A stretch of DNA of 64,000 nt from NCBI GenBank assembly GCA_907163375.1, contig CAJQUW010016930.1, positions 62,001-126,000 of the forward strand. Reading direction: 5' to 3'. This document shows positions 44,018 to 55,166 of this stretch, piece by piece. How positions within the stretch are numbered: position 1 is the stretch's first letter; every line of letters starts with the position of its first letter. Position numbers and translations under genes: made by a program. The notes beneath the pieces are model-generated. The model searched no databases. It was not told the origin of the DNA and saw only the letters and a list, made by a program, of their open reading frames with translations. Source of the DNA: Prostheceraeus crozeri (Eukaryota; Platyhelminthes; Polycladida; Euryleptidae).

Positions 44018-46537
44018 TTCAGGGCAGGATGAGGTGTCTTACAAACTGTTTCAGGGCAGGATGATATGTCTTACAAACTGTTTCAGCGCAGGATGAGGTA
44101 TCTTGCAAACTGTTTCAGGGCAGGATGAGGTATCTTACAAACTGTTTCAGGGCAGGATGAGGTATCTTACAAACTGTTTCAGGGCAGGATGAGGTATCTT
44201 ACAAACTGTTTCAGGGCAGGATGAGGTATCTTACAAACTGTTTCAGGGCAGGATGAGGTATCTTACAAACTGTTTCAGGGCAGGGTGAGGTATCTTGCAA
44301 ACTGTTTCATGGCAGGATGAGGTATTTTACAAACTGTTTCAGGGCAGGGTGAGGTATTTTACCAACTGTTTCAGGGCAGGATGAGGTATCTTACCAACTG
44401 TTTCAGCGCAGGATGAGGCATTTTACAAATTGTTTCAGGGCAGGATGAGGTGTCTACAAACTGTTTCATGGCAGGATGAGGTGTCTTACAAACTGTTTCA
44501 GGGCAGGATGAGGTATTTTACAAACTGTTTCAGGGCAGGATGAGGTATCTTACCAACTGTTACAGGGCAGGGTGAGGTATTTTACCAACTGTTTCAGCGC
44601 AGGATGAGTTATCTTACAAACTTTCAGGGCAGGATGAGGTATCTTACAAACTGTTTCAGGGCAGGATGAGGTATCTTACAAACTGTTTCAGGGCAGGGTG
44701 AGGTATTTTACCAACTGTTTCATGGCAGGGAGAGATATCTTACCAACTGTTTCAGGGCAGGGTGAGGTATTTTACAAACTGTTTCAGGGCAGGGTGAGGT
44801 ATTTTACAAAATGTTTCAGCGCAGGGTGAGGTATTTTACAAACTGTTTCAGCGCAGGATGAGGTATCTTACAAACTGTTTCAGGGCGGGATGAGGTATTT
44901 TACAAACTGTTTCAGGGCAGGATGAGGTATCTTACAAACTGTTTCAGGGCAGGATGAGGTATTTTACAAACTGTTTCAGGGCAGGGTGAGGTATTTTACA
45001 AACTGTTTCAGGGCAGGGTGAGGTATTTTACAAACTGTTTCAGGGCAGGATGAGGTATTTTACAAATTGTTTCAGGACGGGATGAGGTATTTTACAAACT
45101 GTTTCAGGGCAGGATGAGGTATTTTACAAACTGTTTCTGGGCAGAATGAGGTATCTTACAAACTGTTTCAGGGCAGGGTGAGGTATTTTACAAACTGTTT
45201 CATGGGAGGATGAGGCATCTTACAAACTGTTTCAGGGCAGGATGAGATGTCTTACAAACTGTTTCAGGGCAGGATGAGGTATTTTACAAACTGTTTCAGG
45301 GCAGGATGAGGTGTCTTATAAACTGTTTCAGCGCAGGATGAGGTATCTTACAAACTGTTTCAGGGCAGGGTGAGGTATTTTACAAACTGTTTCTGAGCAG
45401 AATGAGGTATCGTACAAACTGTTACAGGGCAGGGTGAGGTATTTTACAAACTGTTTCAGGGCAGGATGAGATGTCTTACAATCTGTTTCAGGGCAGAATG
45501 AGGTATCGTACAAACTGTTTCAGGGCAGGATGAGGTGTCTTACAAACTGTTTCTGGGCAGAATGAGGTATCTTACAAACTGTTTCATGGCAGGGTGAGGT
45601 ATCTTACCAACTGTTTCATGGCAGGGTGAGGTATTTTACAAACTGTTTTAGGGCAGGATGAGGTATCGTACAAACTGTTACAGGGCAGGGTGAGGTATTT
45701 TACAAATTGTTTCAGGGCAGGATGAGGTATCTTACAAACTGTTTCATGGCAGGATGAGGTATTTTACAAACTGTTTCAGGGCAGGGTGAGGTATCTTACC
45801 AACTGTTTCAGGGCAGGATGAGGTATCTTACAAACTGTTTCATGGCAGGATGAGGTATTTTACAAACTGTTTCAGGGCAGGGTGAGGTATCTTACAAACT
45901 GTTTCAGCGCAGGATGAGGTATCTTACAAACTGTTTCAGGGCAGGATGAGGTGTCTTACAAACTGTTTCAGGGCAGGATGAGGTATCTTACAAACTGTTT
46001 CAGGGCAGGATGAGGTATCTTACAAACTGTTTCAGGGCAGGATGAGGTATTTTACAAACTGTTTCAGGGCAGGATGAGGTATCTTACAAACTGTTTCAGG
46101 GCAGGATGAGGTGTCTTACAAACTGTTTCAGGGCAGGATGAGGTGTCTTACTAACTGTTTCAGCGCAGGATGAGGTATCGTACAAAATGTTACAGGGCAG
46201 GATGAGGTATTTTACAAACTGTTTCTGGGCTGGATGAGATGTCTTACAAACTGTTTCAGGGCAGGATGAGGCATCTTACAAACTGTTTCAGGGCAGGATG
46301 AGGTATCTTACAAACTGTTTCAGGGCAGGATGAGGTATCTTACAAACTGTTTCATGGCAGGATGAGGTATTTTACAAACTGTTTCAGGGCAGGATGAGGT
46401 GTCTTACAAACTGTTTCAGCGCAGGATGAGGTATCGTACAAACTGTTTCAGGGCAGGATGAGGTATTTTACAAACTGTTTCAGCGCAGGATGAGGTGTCT
46501 TACAAACTGTTTCTGGGCAGGATGAGGTATTTTGCAA
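44018..46537. repeat. 32-bp minisatellite, about 79 copies
   Basis: The unit is GGGCAGGATGAGG followed by TATCTTACAAACTGTTTCA. Variants mix at fixed places: TATC/TATT/TGTC after GAGG, CAGGA/CAGGG, AAACT/CAACT, TTCAGGG/TTCAGCG/TTCATGG. The array is almost uninterrupted for 2.5 kb and starts and ends sharply. The 32-bp period is not a multiple of three; some frames stay open for short runs by chance, so coding is unlikely. Confidence 0.97.
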
Positions 46538-49198
46538 GGTATTAATCGCTTCTAAATTCACTCTGTGAGGACTGAAATTCAATTGTATGCAGAAACATTT
46601 TGTGATTCTGCGAACCGTCATCGCATTCTCTGTCGCACGTCTGTGAAGATCCATTGTAAGTTCCTCAGCCAAGTTAGTCTCAATCGTTTCCTATCTCCGG
46701 ACCGTGCACTTTTTCCTATCGAGCAATGATACGTTTGCGGCGTCATAAAGGCAGTTGACAACTGCATCCTTTCATCGCAGACTATGTTGAAATTTATGAT
46801 AGGCGTAAAATTTAAGCGGTGAGATGTGACCTCAATTTTCCCCAGAAGACCACACGCAAATCCACAGTTTGACTGCATCAATGATTTCTTCCCCGTTTTA
46901 TTGCCAATAATTGAGTTTACCACGTTGAAGAGTTGCAATCAGTCATTCAGGAATATTCAGTAACAATTCAATGTCACTCAATTATTGAAAATGTAATCAT
47001 CAAATTCCAATCATTTTTCAAATGACATTTCTATATATTAAAGGAGTGTGGTGGAATACAATAAAATGCTCTGAATAGTTACATTGAAAACTATCCACAG
47101 AAACTTCATGCTTTGATAAACCTTTCAAAACCTTGAGCAGATGTAGTCTCCTATTACAGATTGCAGATTAAAATTGCGCTCTTAAAATGTGACTCCTTCG
47201 TTTGCTCCTTATCCCCTGTAATACCGAGCGAGGATCATGGATTCTTCTACAATGTAGAAACGAAGAAGGTAGCAAGCAGAAAAGTAAATATTTCACTTGA
47301 AAGAACAACCAGCCCTTGTCTTACAATCATTTCGAAACAGGAGGCACTAGCCCGTTCTTTGATTGAATAAGCTCTTCAAAAACAGTTCCTAGTGCCGGTA
47401 AGATGTGATTCCTTTATCTTGAAAGTGTAGAATCTCTCAATGGTAAAATAGTTAACACGTAAAGACATGTATACGTCGGGAGCGCTTCACGCATCAACTG
47501 GGGTAACCAATGGTGATTCAGGACATGAAGATGTCTAGCGCCGAAGATTTTGCAGGCCTCCCACTCAACCTAAAAAACCTAAATAAATTAAATATATGTT
47601 TTCTGATGATGAACTTTATTTCAGTGACTACACCTCAATTTATCCTCCATCGCATTTATATGTTCTCTACAGAAAAATCACCTTTTACAGCTTATTTCAA
47701 GGAAATCTATTATCCATTAAAAGGTATGCAATTGTTCGTCCGGTTTGTTATATTTTATTCGACTTTTGCCGATGCGAGAATTCGTTCTAAGGATACCCAA
47801 GTTATCAAACAATTGGACAATGGTCTTGATATGCTAAGTGAGAAATGTCAAAAATGTGCATCCTAAAGTGGAGAAAAACATCGAGTGACTTGTGAATATA
47901 TTTGATTTGATTGATCAATATTCGAATTCTACAAGCGGACAAAAATTGAATAGAACTGTTTATGGATTCATGTGACTTTTTTGTTTGGTTTAACGTTCAA
48001 TCTGTTACAGCTTTTTTTCAATGAATGTATTTATGGGGGTCAACCTTCTTGACAGAAATGTAATTTTACTGATTTTTCTCATTTGCTTTTGTACTCGTAT
48101 ATCTGTTACTTTGAGAATAAACGCTCGTGCAATAGACATATGTTGAATTCAGACCTTTTTTATTTATATCAATGTACATTATGATATACTTGTACTCAGA
48201 ATATAAGGTGATAGCAGCCAGGGATGCGAATTATAGAGCCACCAAATCTATCTAAATGTACAAAAATGTATATGAAACTACGACTTCAATCATTAAGGTC
48301 CTCCTACTTTTCGACTTCGAGGTAATTTACATCGACTTACATCGACATCCACTGCTACTCATTTATAAGGGTATATTTTTGGTAACTGATCTTCCATATT
48401 CATCTATTTCCATTTCCCTGAGAGTGTATTTTGATATTATGATTTATAATTTTCATTGATCATTTTTTTAGTTTAACGAATCTGCGATGTGATCTGAGAG
48501 CGTAAAAATTTATCGAATGATGTTGATAATTAATTGCCTCAGAACATGTACATGGGAGTATGTAATGCCTAGAGCCATTATCAGTTGGTCTTACAGATCT
48601 TAACTTATAATTTGTCTATCAAATTGCCCCTTTTTCCGAGGCTCTGCACCCCTGGCTTTTATGTATGCATTTCATATTCCGGAAAGTTCTCCTTGTCGTA
48701 AGCCGGTTACTTATCATTTGTAAGTTATCTTAACTTAAATAAAATAAAAATTGTCATTGTACACTGATTATCATGTTTCACCGGCAACACTTTACATGTA
48801 CTGCAAATTAACTTACTATTTGTGACTAATTTTGCATTCAGTCACAGTCGATTGTGATTTTAATTACACAAATTCACAAGACTTTCAAGGACTTAAATAA
48901 AGCATTTGACTACTTGCAATCCTAACACCTACCTTGATTGTCTGAAGTCTGAACTTCAAATCAGCTCTTCATTTAGTATTCTAAATTTTGCTTATCTTGT
49001 GACACGAAGCTGCTTAGGCCGCTATACCATATTAGGATGAGTTCTAGATCTTAGTTAAGGATAAATACAACACTTTATGAAGCGGAGAACTTTTATTATT
49101 GCATTAATTGTGAGAATGATCGTGATTTGCTATTATTAAATTAAATAGTCTTAATTCTAACTTAATGTTTTCTTTATTTTCGTATTTTCAGGTCATAA
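46538..49198. other. No recognised gene apart from one unknown reading frame
   Basis: AT-rich. See the 118-codon frame at 47510-47866. A pyrimidine-rich tract with AG (TTTTCGTATTTTCAG) ends at 49192, just before the hAT gene. Confidence 0.5.
47510..47866 (+). CDS. Unrecognised open reading frame, 118 codons
   Basis: ATG in fair context (ACCAATGG). The product would be MVIQDMKMSSAEDFAGLPLN... with a hydrophobic middle (LFVRFVIFYSTFADA) and a Cys-containing end (CQKCAS). An overlapping frame of 64 codons is equally open. No family is recognised. It could be a single-exon fragment or chance. Confidence 0.2.
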   Translation: MVIQDMKMSSAEDFAGLPLNLKNLNKLNICFLMMNFISVTTPQFILHRIYMFSTEKSPFTAYFKEIYYPLKGMQLFVRFVIFYSTFADARIRSKDTQVIKQLDNGLDMLSEKCQKCAS

Positions 49199-51655
49199 AT
49201 GTCTGAGAGCAAGCATAGTAGTACTTCTTATTGCACATCATGGGAGAATGATTTCGACTTCATCAAGCCAGCTTCTGACAAATACTCTGCATTATGTACA
49301 TTTTGTAACAAAATTATCAAGATTGATAAATCCGGTATTGCACAAATTAAGATTCATGCCAGAGGTGACAAACAAAGCTGCCGCTAATGTGTTTTCTGGA
49401 AGGAAAAGACAACAAACTTTTACCATGAGTGGCAAAGGTACAATTCAATTGCCGAATACGATAATGCTCACTGAGGAAAACAAGGTTCTGAGAGCAGAAA
49501 TATTGCAAGCTTTAAAATATGTCAATTGTAACTATTCCGTCTCGAGTGCCACTGAGGATACAGAAATATTGAGAGAACAATTTCCAGATTCAAAAATTGT
49601 TAAAAGCTACCAGATGAGTGAAACGAAGATGAAGTATGTCATCCAGTTTGGGATATCACCTTATATACGAGAGGAAAATATTCGAGATTTGAGAAACAGT
49701 CCGTATAGTTTCAAATTTGACGAAACTGCAACATCACAAGTCAAGAAACAGTACGATGGATATGCCCAATTCTGGTCCGAAAAAGAAAACAATATAGTTT
49801 CTGTGTATTGTGGTTCACTGTTTACCGGTCATTGTACCAGTGAACAACTCTTGGAGCATTTCTTCAAGTTGATAGATCAAATGCAGTTGAGTTCCTATTT
49901 GCTGATTCACATCGGTATGGATGGTCCTAATGTGAACAAAGCATTCCAGGACATGCTTAAGGGACATTGCGGAAATAAGCAGACAACTATTGTAGACATT
50001 GGTACATGTACTTTACATAAAGTACATAATGCTTTTCGTCAAGGTTTGACTGTTTTGGGCTTTGACATAGACAAACTCGTAATAGACATTTCGTCTTACT
50101 TCAAATTGTCCGCTGCTCGTCATGAAGACTATGAAATGATGGAGACATACACTGATACAACCCCACGAGTTGCGTTGCGACACGTTACCTCAAGATGGCT
50201 GTCTCTTCGGAAGGTGTGTTTGGGAATACTTGAACAGTATCCAAATTAAAAGCAATATTTTCTTGTTTATCTCCCAGAGCAAAAATCCTTCAAAAGAGAG
50301 ATTGAAAACACGCCTCGATACCAAAGGATAGTTAAAGCTCTGACCGATCCGATCGCACAAGTCTACATCAGCTTCGTAGCATATGCTGCAACGGATTTGG
50401 AGAGGTATCTCACAGCGCATCAAACAAGTGAGCCAATGATGCACAATATGCACGATAACATGATCAAACTGATGAGCAACGTCACCCAGAAATTCATGAA
50501 GGCGTCTCATGTTAATAGCAAATCAGACTTCTGCTCCATGAATTTCTCGAAACATCTTAAACATCTCAACAAAGTTGACATAGGAACACGAGCTTCGGTT
50601 TTGCTGTGCGAGAATAATGTATCTGAAAAGGAAAAACATGATGTCCAATCGAATTGTTTGAAGTTTTTTGTGAAAGCTGCAGGTTACTTGCAAGCACAAC
50701 TGCCCATAACAAACGAAATTATCAAAGCCCGAGCTTTACACTCACACAATCGCTTAGAATCTTGGTCGCTAAAAGCAATTTCTAGGCTGGCACTCACAAT
50801 TGCACCAAGTATGTCCAAAGAAATGCATAGGGTATTTTCCGTGAATGAAAACTTGACAGTCAGTGGCGTGAATATCAAACTGAGGATATCCCCAAAGAAT
50901 GGCACAGAACTCCAATGACGGACAAGCATCAAAGTAGAAGAAACCAGCATTCCTATTGGAAAGAGGTAGAAACTCAATGGTGCGAAATTGACTAAAAGGA
51001 TGAAAATGAAACCCTTGTACCAATTGATGAGTACTGGGCTCGCGTCTTCCAGATTCAAAATGAAAATGGTCGGGCAAAGTTTCCTCAATTGGCTGCTTTG
51101 GTTAAATGTGTTCTGTCATTGTCACATGGAAATTCCGGTCCAGAGAAAGGTTTTTCTCTAAACAAAGCTGTCTTGCAGGCTCATGGTTCATCGCTTAATG
51201 AGGATACGCTCGTTGCATTGAGAAATGTTCGTGACAAACTGATCGTTTCAGGGAAGGTCACGAAATTTATCATAACAAACGAATTACTTCAATCTGTTAA
51301 AAATTCAAGACAGCGATATCACAATGATCTTGAATCCAAACGAAGATTAGCGGAAGTTGAATCACAACAGAGTACACTAAATAAAGATAAGAACAAAATT
51401 GAACGACAAAAGAAAAGTGGATTATCTGAGATAGATGAGAGAATTATGAGTAAGGAGGAAGGAATTCGAGTGGCAGATGAGGCCATGTCAGACGGGAACA
51501 AGAAGTTACAAGCTGCATTAAGCGCAAAGCCTCTGAGCTCCCAAAAATTGCAAGCTGCAAGCTCCCAGATTGAAATGGGAGCTGAGAGAAAAAGAAAGCT
51601 TCAGCAGGAGATAGGTCTTCTAAAGAAACAAAGACTACAATTAGACAAGCAGTAG
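49199..51655 (+). pseudogene. hAT-type transposase gene with BED-like zinc finger and C-terminal coiled coil
   Basis: Order: a zinc-finger start (CTFC...KIHARGDK, 49199-49387); the RNase H-like core from 49400 with SFKFDETATSQ (first Asp, codon at 49719), LIHIGMDGPNVN (second Asp, 49920), CTLHKVHNAF and SRWLSL; then the hAT C-terminal block CVLSLSHGNSGPEKGFSLNK (catalytic-type Glu near 51143); and a charged coiled coil of ~100 residues to 51655. Breaks: a frameshift near 49370-49385, an in-frame TAA at 50247 where relatives have a Leu codon before KQYF, a frameshift near 50845-50860, and an in-frame TAA at 50993. This is about 820 codons in all and cannot make a full protein as it stands. Terminal inverted repeats were not found. 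It could be a dead transposon or a domesticated family member that later died. Confidence 0.85.
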
Positions 51656-54200
51656 TGATGAATTATATAAGTGTACTCCCTTCCTGTAATTACTCATATG
51701 TTTTCGAACACTTCAAGTTTTTGGATTTACATTCCGTTTCTACCTATTTGTTTTCACAAGATTGAAGGTTAGATTTTTTCTAATAATCGTTTATATTAGA
51801 GTTAATTTGTATTATAAAAAGAATAATAGAACTCGTTATGGTTTTCTATTCTTGCCTGACGTTCTGAATTGATTGCGCGAACATTTTAAACAATTATATG
51901 CCTAAGAATCATAATACGAGCGTACAATGCTTGTGTTCGAATACATAGAGTATTACATTTGTAACTCATGCGTTATACTCGTTTGATTGATTGAGCATAT
52001 TGTTAATAATCTATACTTTGTTAAGTTTATAAGTTTGTGTTTTTAATATGAAACTTTATCATTTTGATTCCTATTTTTGAGAAGGAGAATATATTTTTAT
52101 TGATGAACAGTCAGACTTTTTGCTTTTTCAATGTGCTATCCGTACAAATTCATATTTATAAAACCTTAAAAAAATTTTTTCCAAGGCGTGGGAGGCCTGG
52201 ATCTTGTGAATTTTACTTTGGATTTGCCTGTGATTTACGACTAATGAATCTAGATTAGATTAGATTCATTAGATTACATTCAATTAGATTAATTGATCTA
52301 GAGAATGTCTCTTCGTTCTTTTATTACACAAGACATACTTGATTTCATTGAAAACAGCGACGCATGGCAATTGCTTCATATATCGCATTGTAAATATGCC
52401 AAATTCATCTCATTACAGAGACCTTTCCAACTTCCGATCACTATGATTTTCAGCTTCTTGGATAATTCAGTTAGATTTTCAGCGAATTATTCACAACCTT
52501 AAAAGTCCATGCAAACATCTCTAACACGTACATGTAAATCGAAACTACAAGTATTTTCCTCAACATAGTTCATTATAGACATCGAAACCTGCGATTTGAC
52601 TGAAGTGTTTTGGTGGACTTTATTGATTGTTAGTTAACAATTGGACCGATACATGTCTCTGTTTTCAAACAACTGCAGTTTATTGCTTTAAAACTTGTTG
52701 TGAGCAAATGTATTTGATTGTTTTTCGCTACATTATCACCAGGGTGGCCGATAATTTTTTTTCTCAAAAATGCACTTATCCTTGCGAGCACTAGTTATAT
52801 GAAGCACGTGAAGATCCAAAAATATATTTCAATATATCTGCTTTTTTTATTTTTTTATCTGCTTTTTTTTTGTTTTTTGGATGAAGATTCCAAGCATTTT
52901 GGATAGAAACATCTGTAGTCCAAGAAAAAATTTAGTGATAACATTTCTTACGTCTGATGGAAATCAACAACAATTCACATTTTTGTCCATGCTTTCCGTT
53001 CCGCCCATGAACTTAAGAATTCATTGAAGATTTAGGGACATAAAAGACGCTTGTACACAACACAATTATTTTTTGTCGACATTTCTCCACACTTTGAACC
53101 GAAGTAGGTATTACTCACAATATCATTGGAACGACTATATCGTCTGAAAGATTCTATTTTCACGATTTTTGTGTTCAGTGTGAAATTGGGTTAGAACAAG
53201 ACGACGGTGTTCCTTAGTCCACAGCAATTTGTACTCTGTCCACTAAAATATTCTTTGCCACCTTTGGCGCCGTTGAGATGTGCAACGGCTATGGATTGAA
53301 ACCCGAACCCGACCCCCTGCCACACGAACCAATTTTGAACCCGACCCGAACATTTTAACGAACATAACTATTATGTTAAGAACACTACTAAATGAGAAGG
53401 AAATTGCTCTTTTTCACAATGACAATCTTTAGGCCTATACATTGTTTTCCATTTGTGGAGTGATAGGGTCTATTACGAGATAGTATCCTGAAGTTTGTGA
53501 AGTGTGAATATCACACATTGCTGGAATATATTGAATTCAGGGTGGCGACCGAGCCCGGGAATCCAAAGCACACATTTTATGGATGACGGTTCCCACGCGC
53601 CCATTGTTTGTACGCAAACTGATAAAAAAGTGATGACAATTGGGAATTCTTCTGGCGTTAACGGTCTTCGTCCATTGTGGTAGTCTTTCTGGTTTCTCTT
53701 GTCGATGCTTCTGGATAAGTTGGTGTTATCTTCCTTTTGTATTAACATGTGGATTTTGATATCCTGGGTTTCTCTCATGGCATAGATACGCAGCAGTTCA
53801 AAATGTAGCGTTGCTTCAACTTTCAAATTTGTTGCTTCAACTTAACATGTTAGAAAATTGAAGTCTGAAAAATCGGCTACGTGCAACTTCATAGAATTTC
53901 ATGAATCAGATGATGAAAATGAAGCATTTTTTGATTGTTGAAAAGCTCAGGAAACGAACTTTTCCATCGATATGAAATCATTTAGATTCCATAAGTAGCT
54001 CACGGCTGCAGGCCATTGAGGAAAAGTAGATGTTTATAATATTAAGAATCAACGCTCACAAAATTCAAAAATTTTGAAAACTGAGTACTATAGTCAAATA
54101 TCGTTCACGTCATAATTTGGTGCTGAAATTCTAACCGGAAGGTATGATAAAAGTAGTTTAAAGCAGAATAATGATTTTTGACGTCATTTTTTTGGAGCTA
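51656..54200. other. No recognised gene
   Basis: AT-rich with T-runs. A 117-codon minus-strand frame (53473-53826) has no recognised domain. The AACCCGAACCCGACC segment near 53299 is a small dispersed repeat. Confidence 0.5.
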
Positions 54201-54353
54201 GGACGGTGCTGACACAGTCAGACTTAAATCTGTAGCGTTGTGATCGTTTAGTCCGGATGCCCTTCCTGCCGACTTCCAATGACACTTTCGGGGCTCGACT
54301 TCTGGACCAGAAGATCGCTAGGCCAAGCACTTCACTACTGTGCCACGGACACC
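54201..54353 (-). mobile_element. tRNA-derived SINE, copy 2
   Basis: Minus strand: A box region CCGTGGCACAGTAGTG, a B box missing one T (AAGTCGAGCCCC), then GTGTCATTGGAAGTCGGCAG and a body to GTCAGCACCGTCC. It aligns along its whole length with the copy at 34871-35010. Both copies lack the same T in the B box, so this is a family trait. Confidence 0.8.
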
Positions 54354-54609
54354 ACGCACATTAGTGTTTTGAAAGTAGTTTAAAGCAGTGTCCGGATAAT
54401 TTGTGAGCGTTGTAGTTGGAATAAAGTATATTGTCATAATAAAAAAAATGGCGTGGAAATTCGATGAAATAGCCCGGGAATCGCCCGGGAATTTGAAGCT
54501 TGAAATCTGGCCGCCATCAGTCTTTTAAGATTATGCATTTCACACTTATGCGTCTATGTGTTGAAGAAGCCTTAGATAACAATTTTTTGTAAGTTTTAGT
54601 TGGAAAACC

Positions 54610-55166
54610 GAGTACACAAGATGGTAATAATTTTGAGCACTTTATTAACTTCGATCTCCTCATAGACCATCATCAGAAGCAGAGAATCTATTGTATACAT
54701 GTACGTTGGAAATTATTCAAAACTTAAGTTACATTATTTCTATGATTCCTGAGTAGACTGAAATCAGGTACTAACCTGGAGAGATGAACAACAATAAACA
54801 TCATGGCTTGCCTGAATATCTACAAAAATGGAGCATGGCAGTAAAGTGACTTTACTTGCAGTGGAAAAAATACTGAGAAATTATTAAAACTTATACATAA
54901 AGAAATTCAGAGAAGGCATCTTGTTCGTCTTTATTGTTGATTTTTGGCTTCAGTTTTTTTGATGTAAAGTGCCTCTGGTATTCTGATGTTGCAGCTGTCT
55001 TTGTCAGATGTGAGAATTTTGATTGAAATATTGGTGGTACTGTAAGAACGCAGATGTTTGAAGACAGCTGGAGTTGTTGATCAGATGGTCTTTTACCTTG
55101 TGTGAAGGAATCTGATCGTGCTTCCAATGCGTCTATATTTATATCATAGTGGTGCTGATTCATCAA
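54610..55166 (-). pseudogene. Penelope-like element, 3' fragment
   Basis: Minus strand: C-terminal endonuclease sense (HLRSYSTTNISIKILTSDKD, NIRIPEALYI, KLKPKINNKDEQDAF) at about 55100-54891, then a ~280-bp tail with a hammerhead-like motif. The layout is the same as in the fragment at 34.0-34.6 kb. It is 5' truncated and broken. Confidence 0.65.
54649..54676 (-). ncRNA. Hammerhead-like motif, copy 4
   Basis: Minus strand: CTGATGA, T, stem GGTCT/AGATC (with one G-U pair) around ATGAGG, then GAAG instead of GAAA. It lies in the tail of a Penelope-like fragment, as copy 3 does. The GAAG end probably makes it inactive if it is a ribozyme. Confidence 0.4.

Noticed and set aside
44018-46537. CRISPR array
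   Set aside because: Units are directly abutting with no unique spacers, and the setting is eukaryotic; it is a minisatellite.
45328-46672. Repetitive minus-strand peptides across the minisatellite (SSCPETVCKTPHPALKQF type)
   Set aside because: A 32-bp period shifts frame each unit and returns only after three; open runs are short and interrupted, and no start or splice context supports coding.
53473-53826. 117-codon minus-strand frame
   Set aside because: No recognisable domain, no splice or start support, and it overlaps a small dispersed repeat near 53299.
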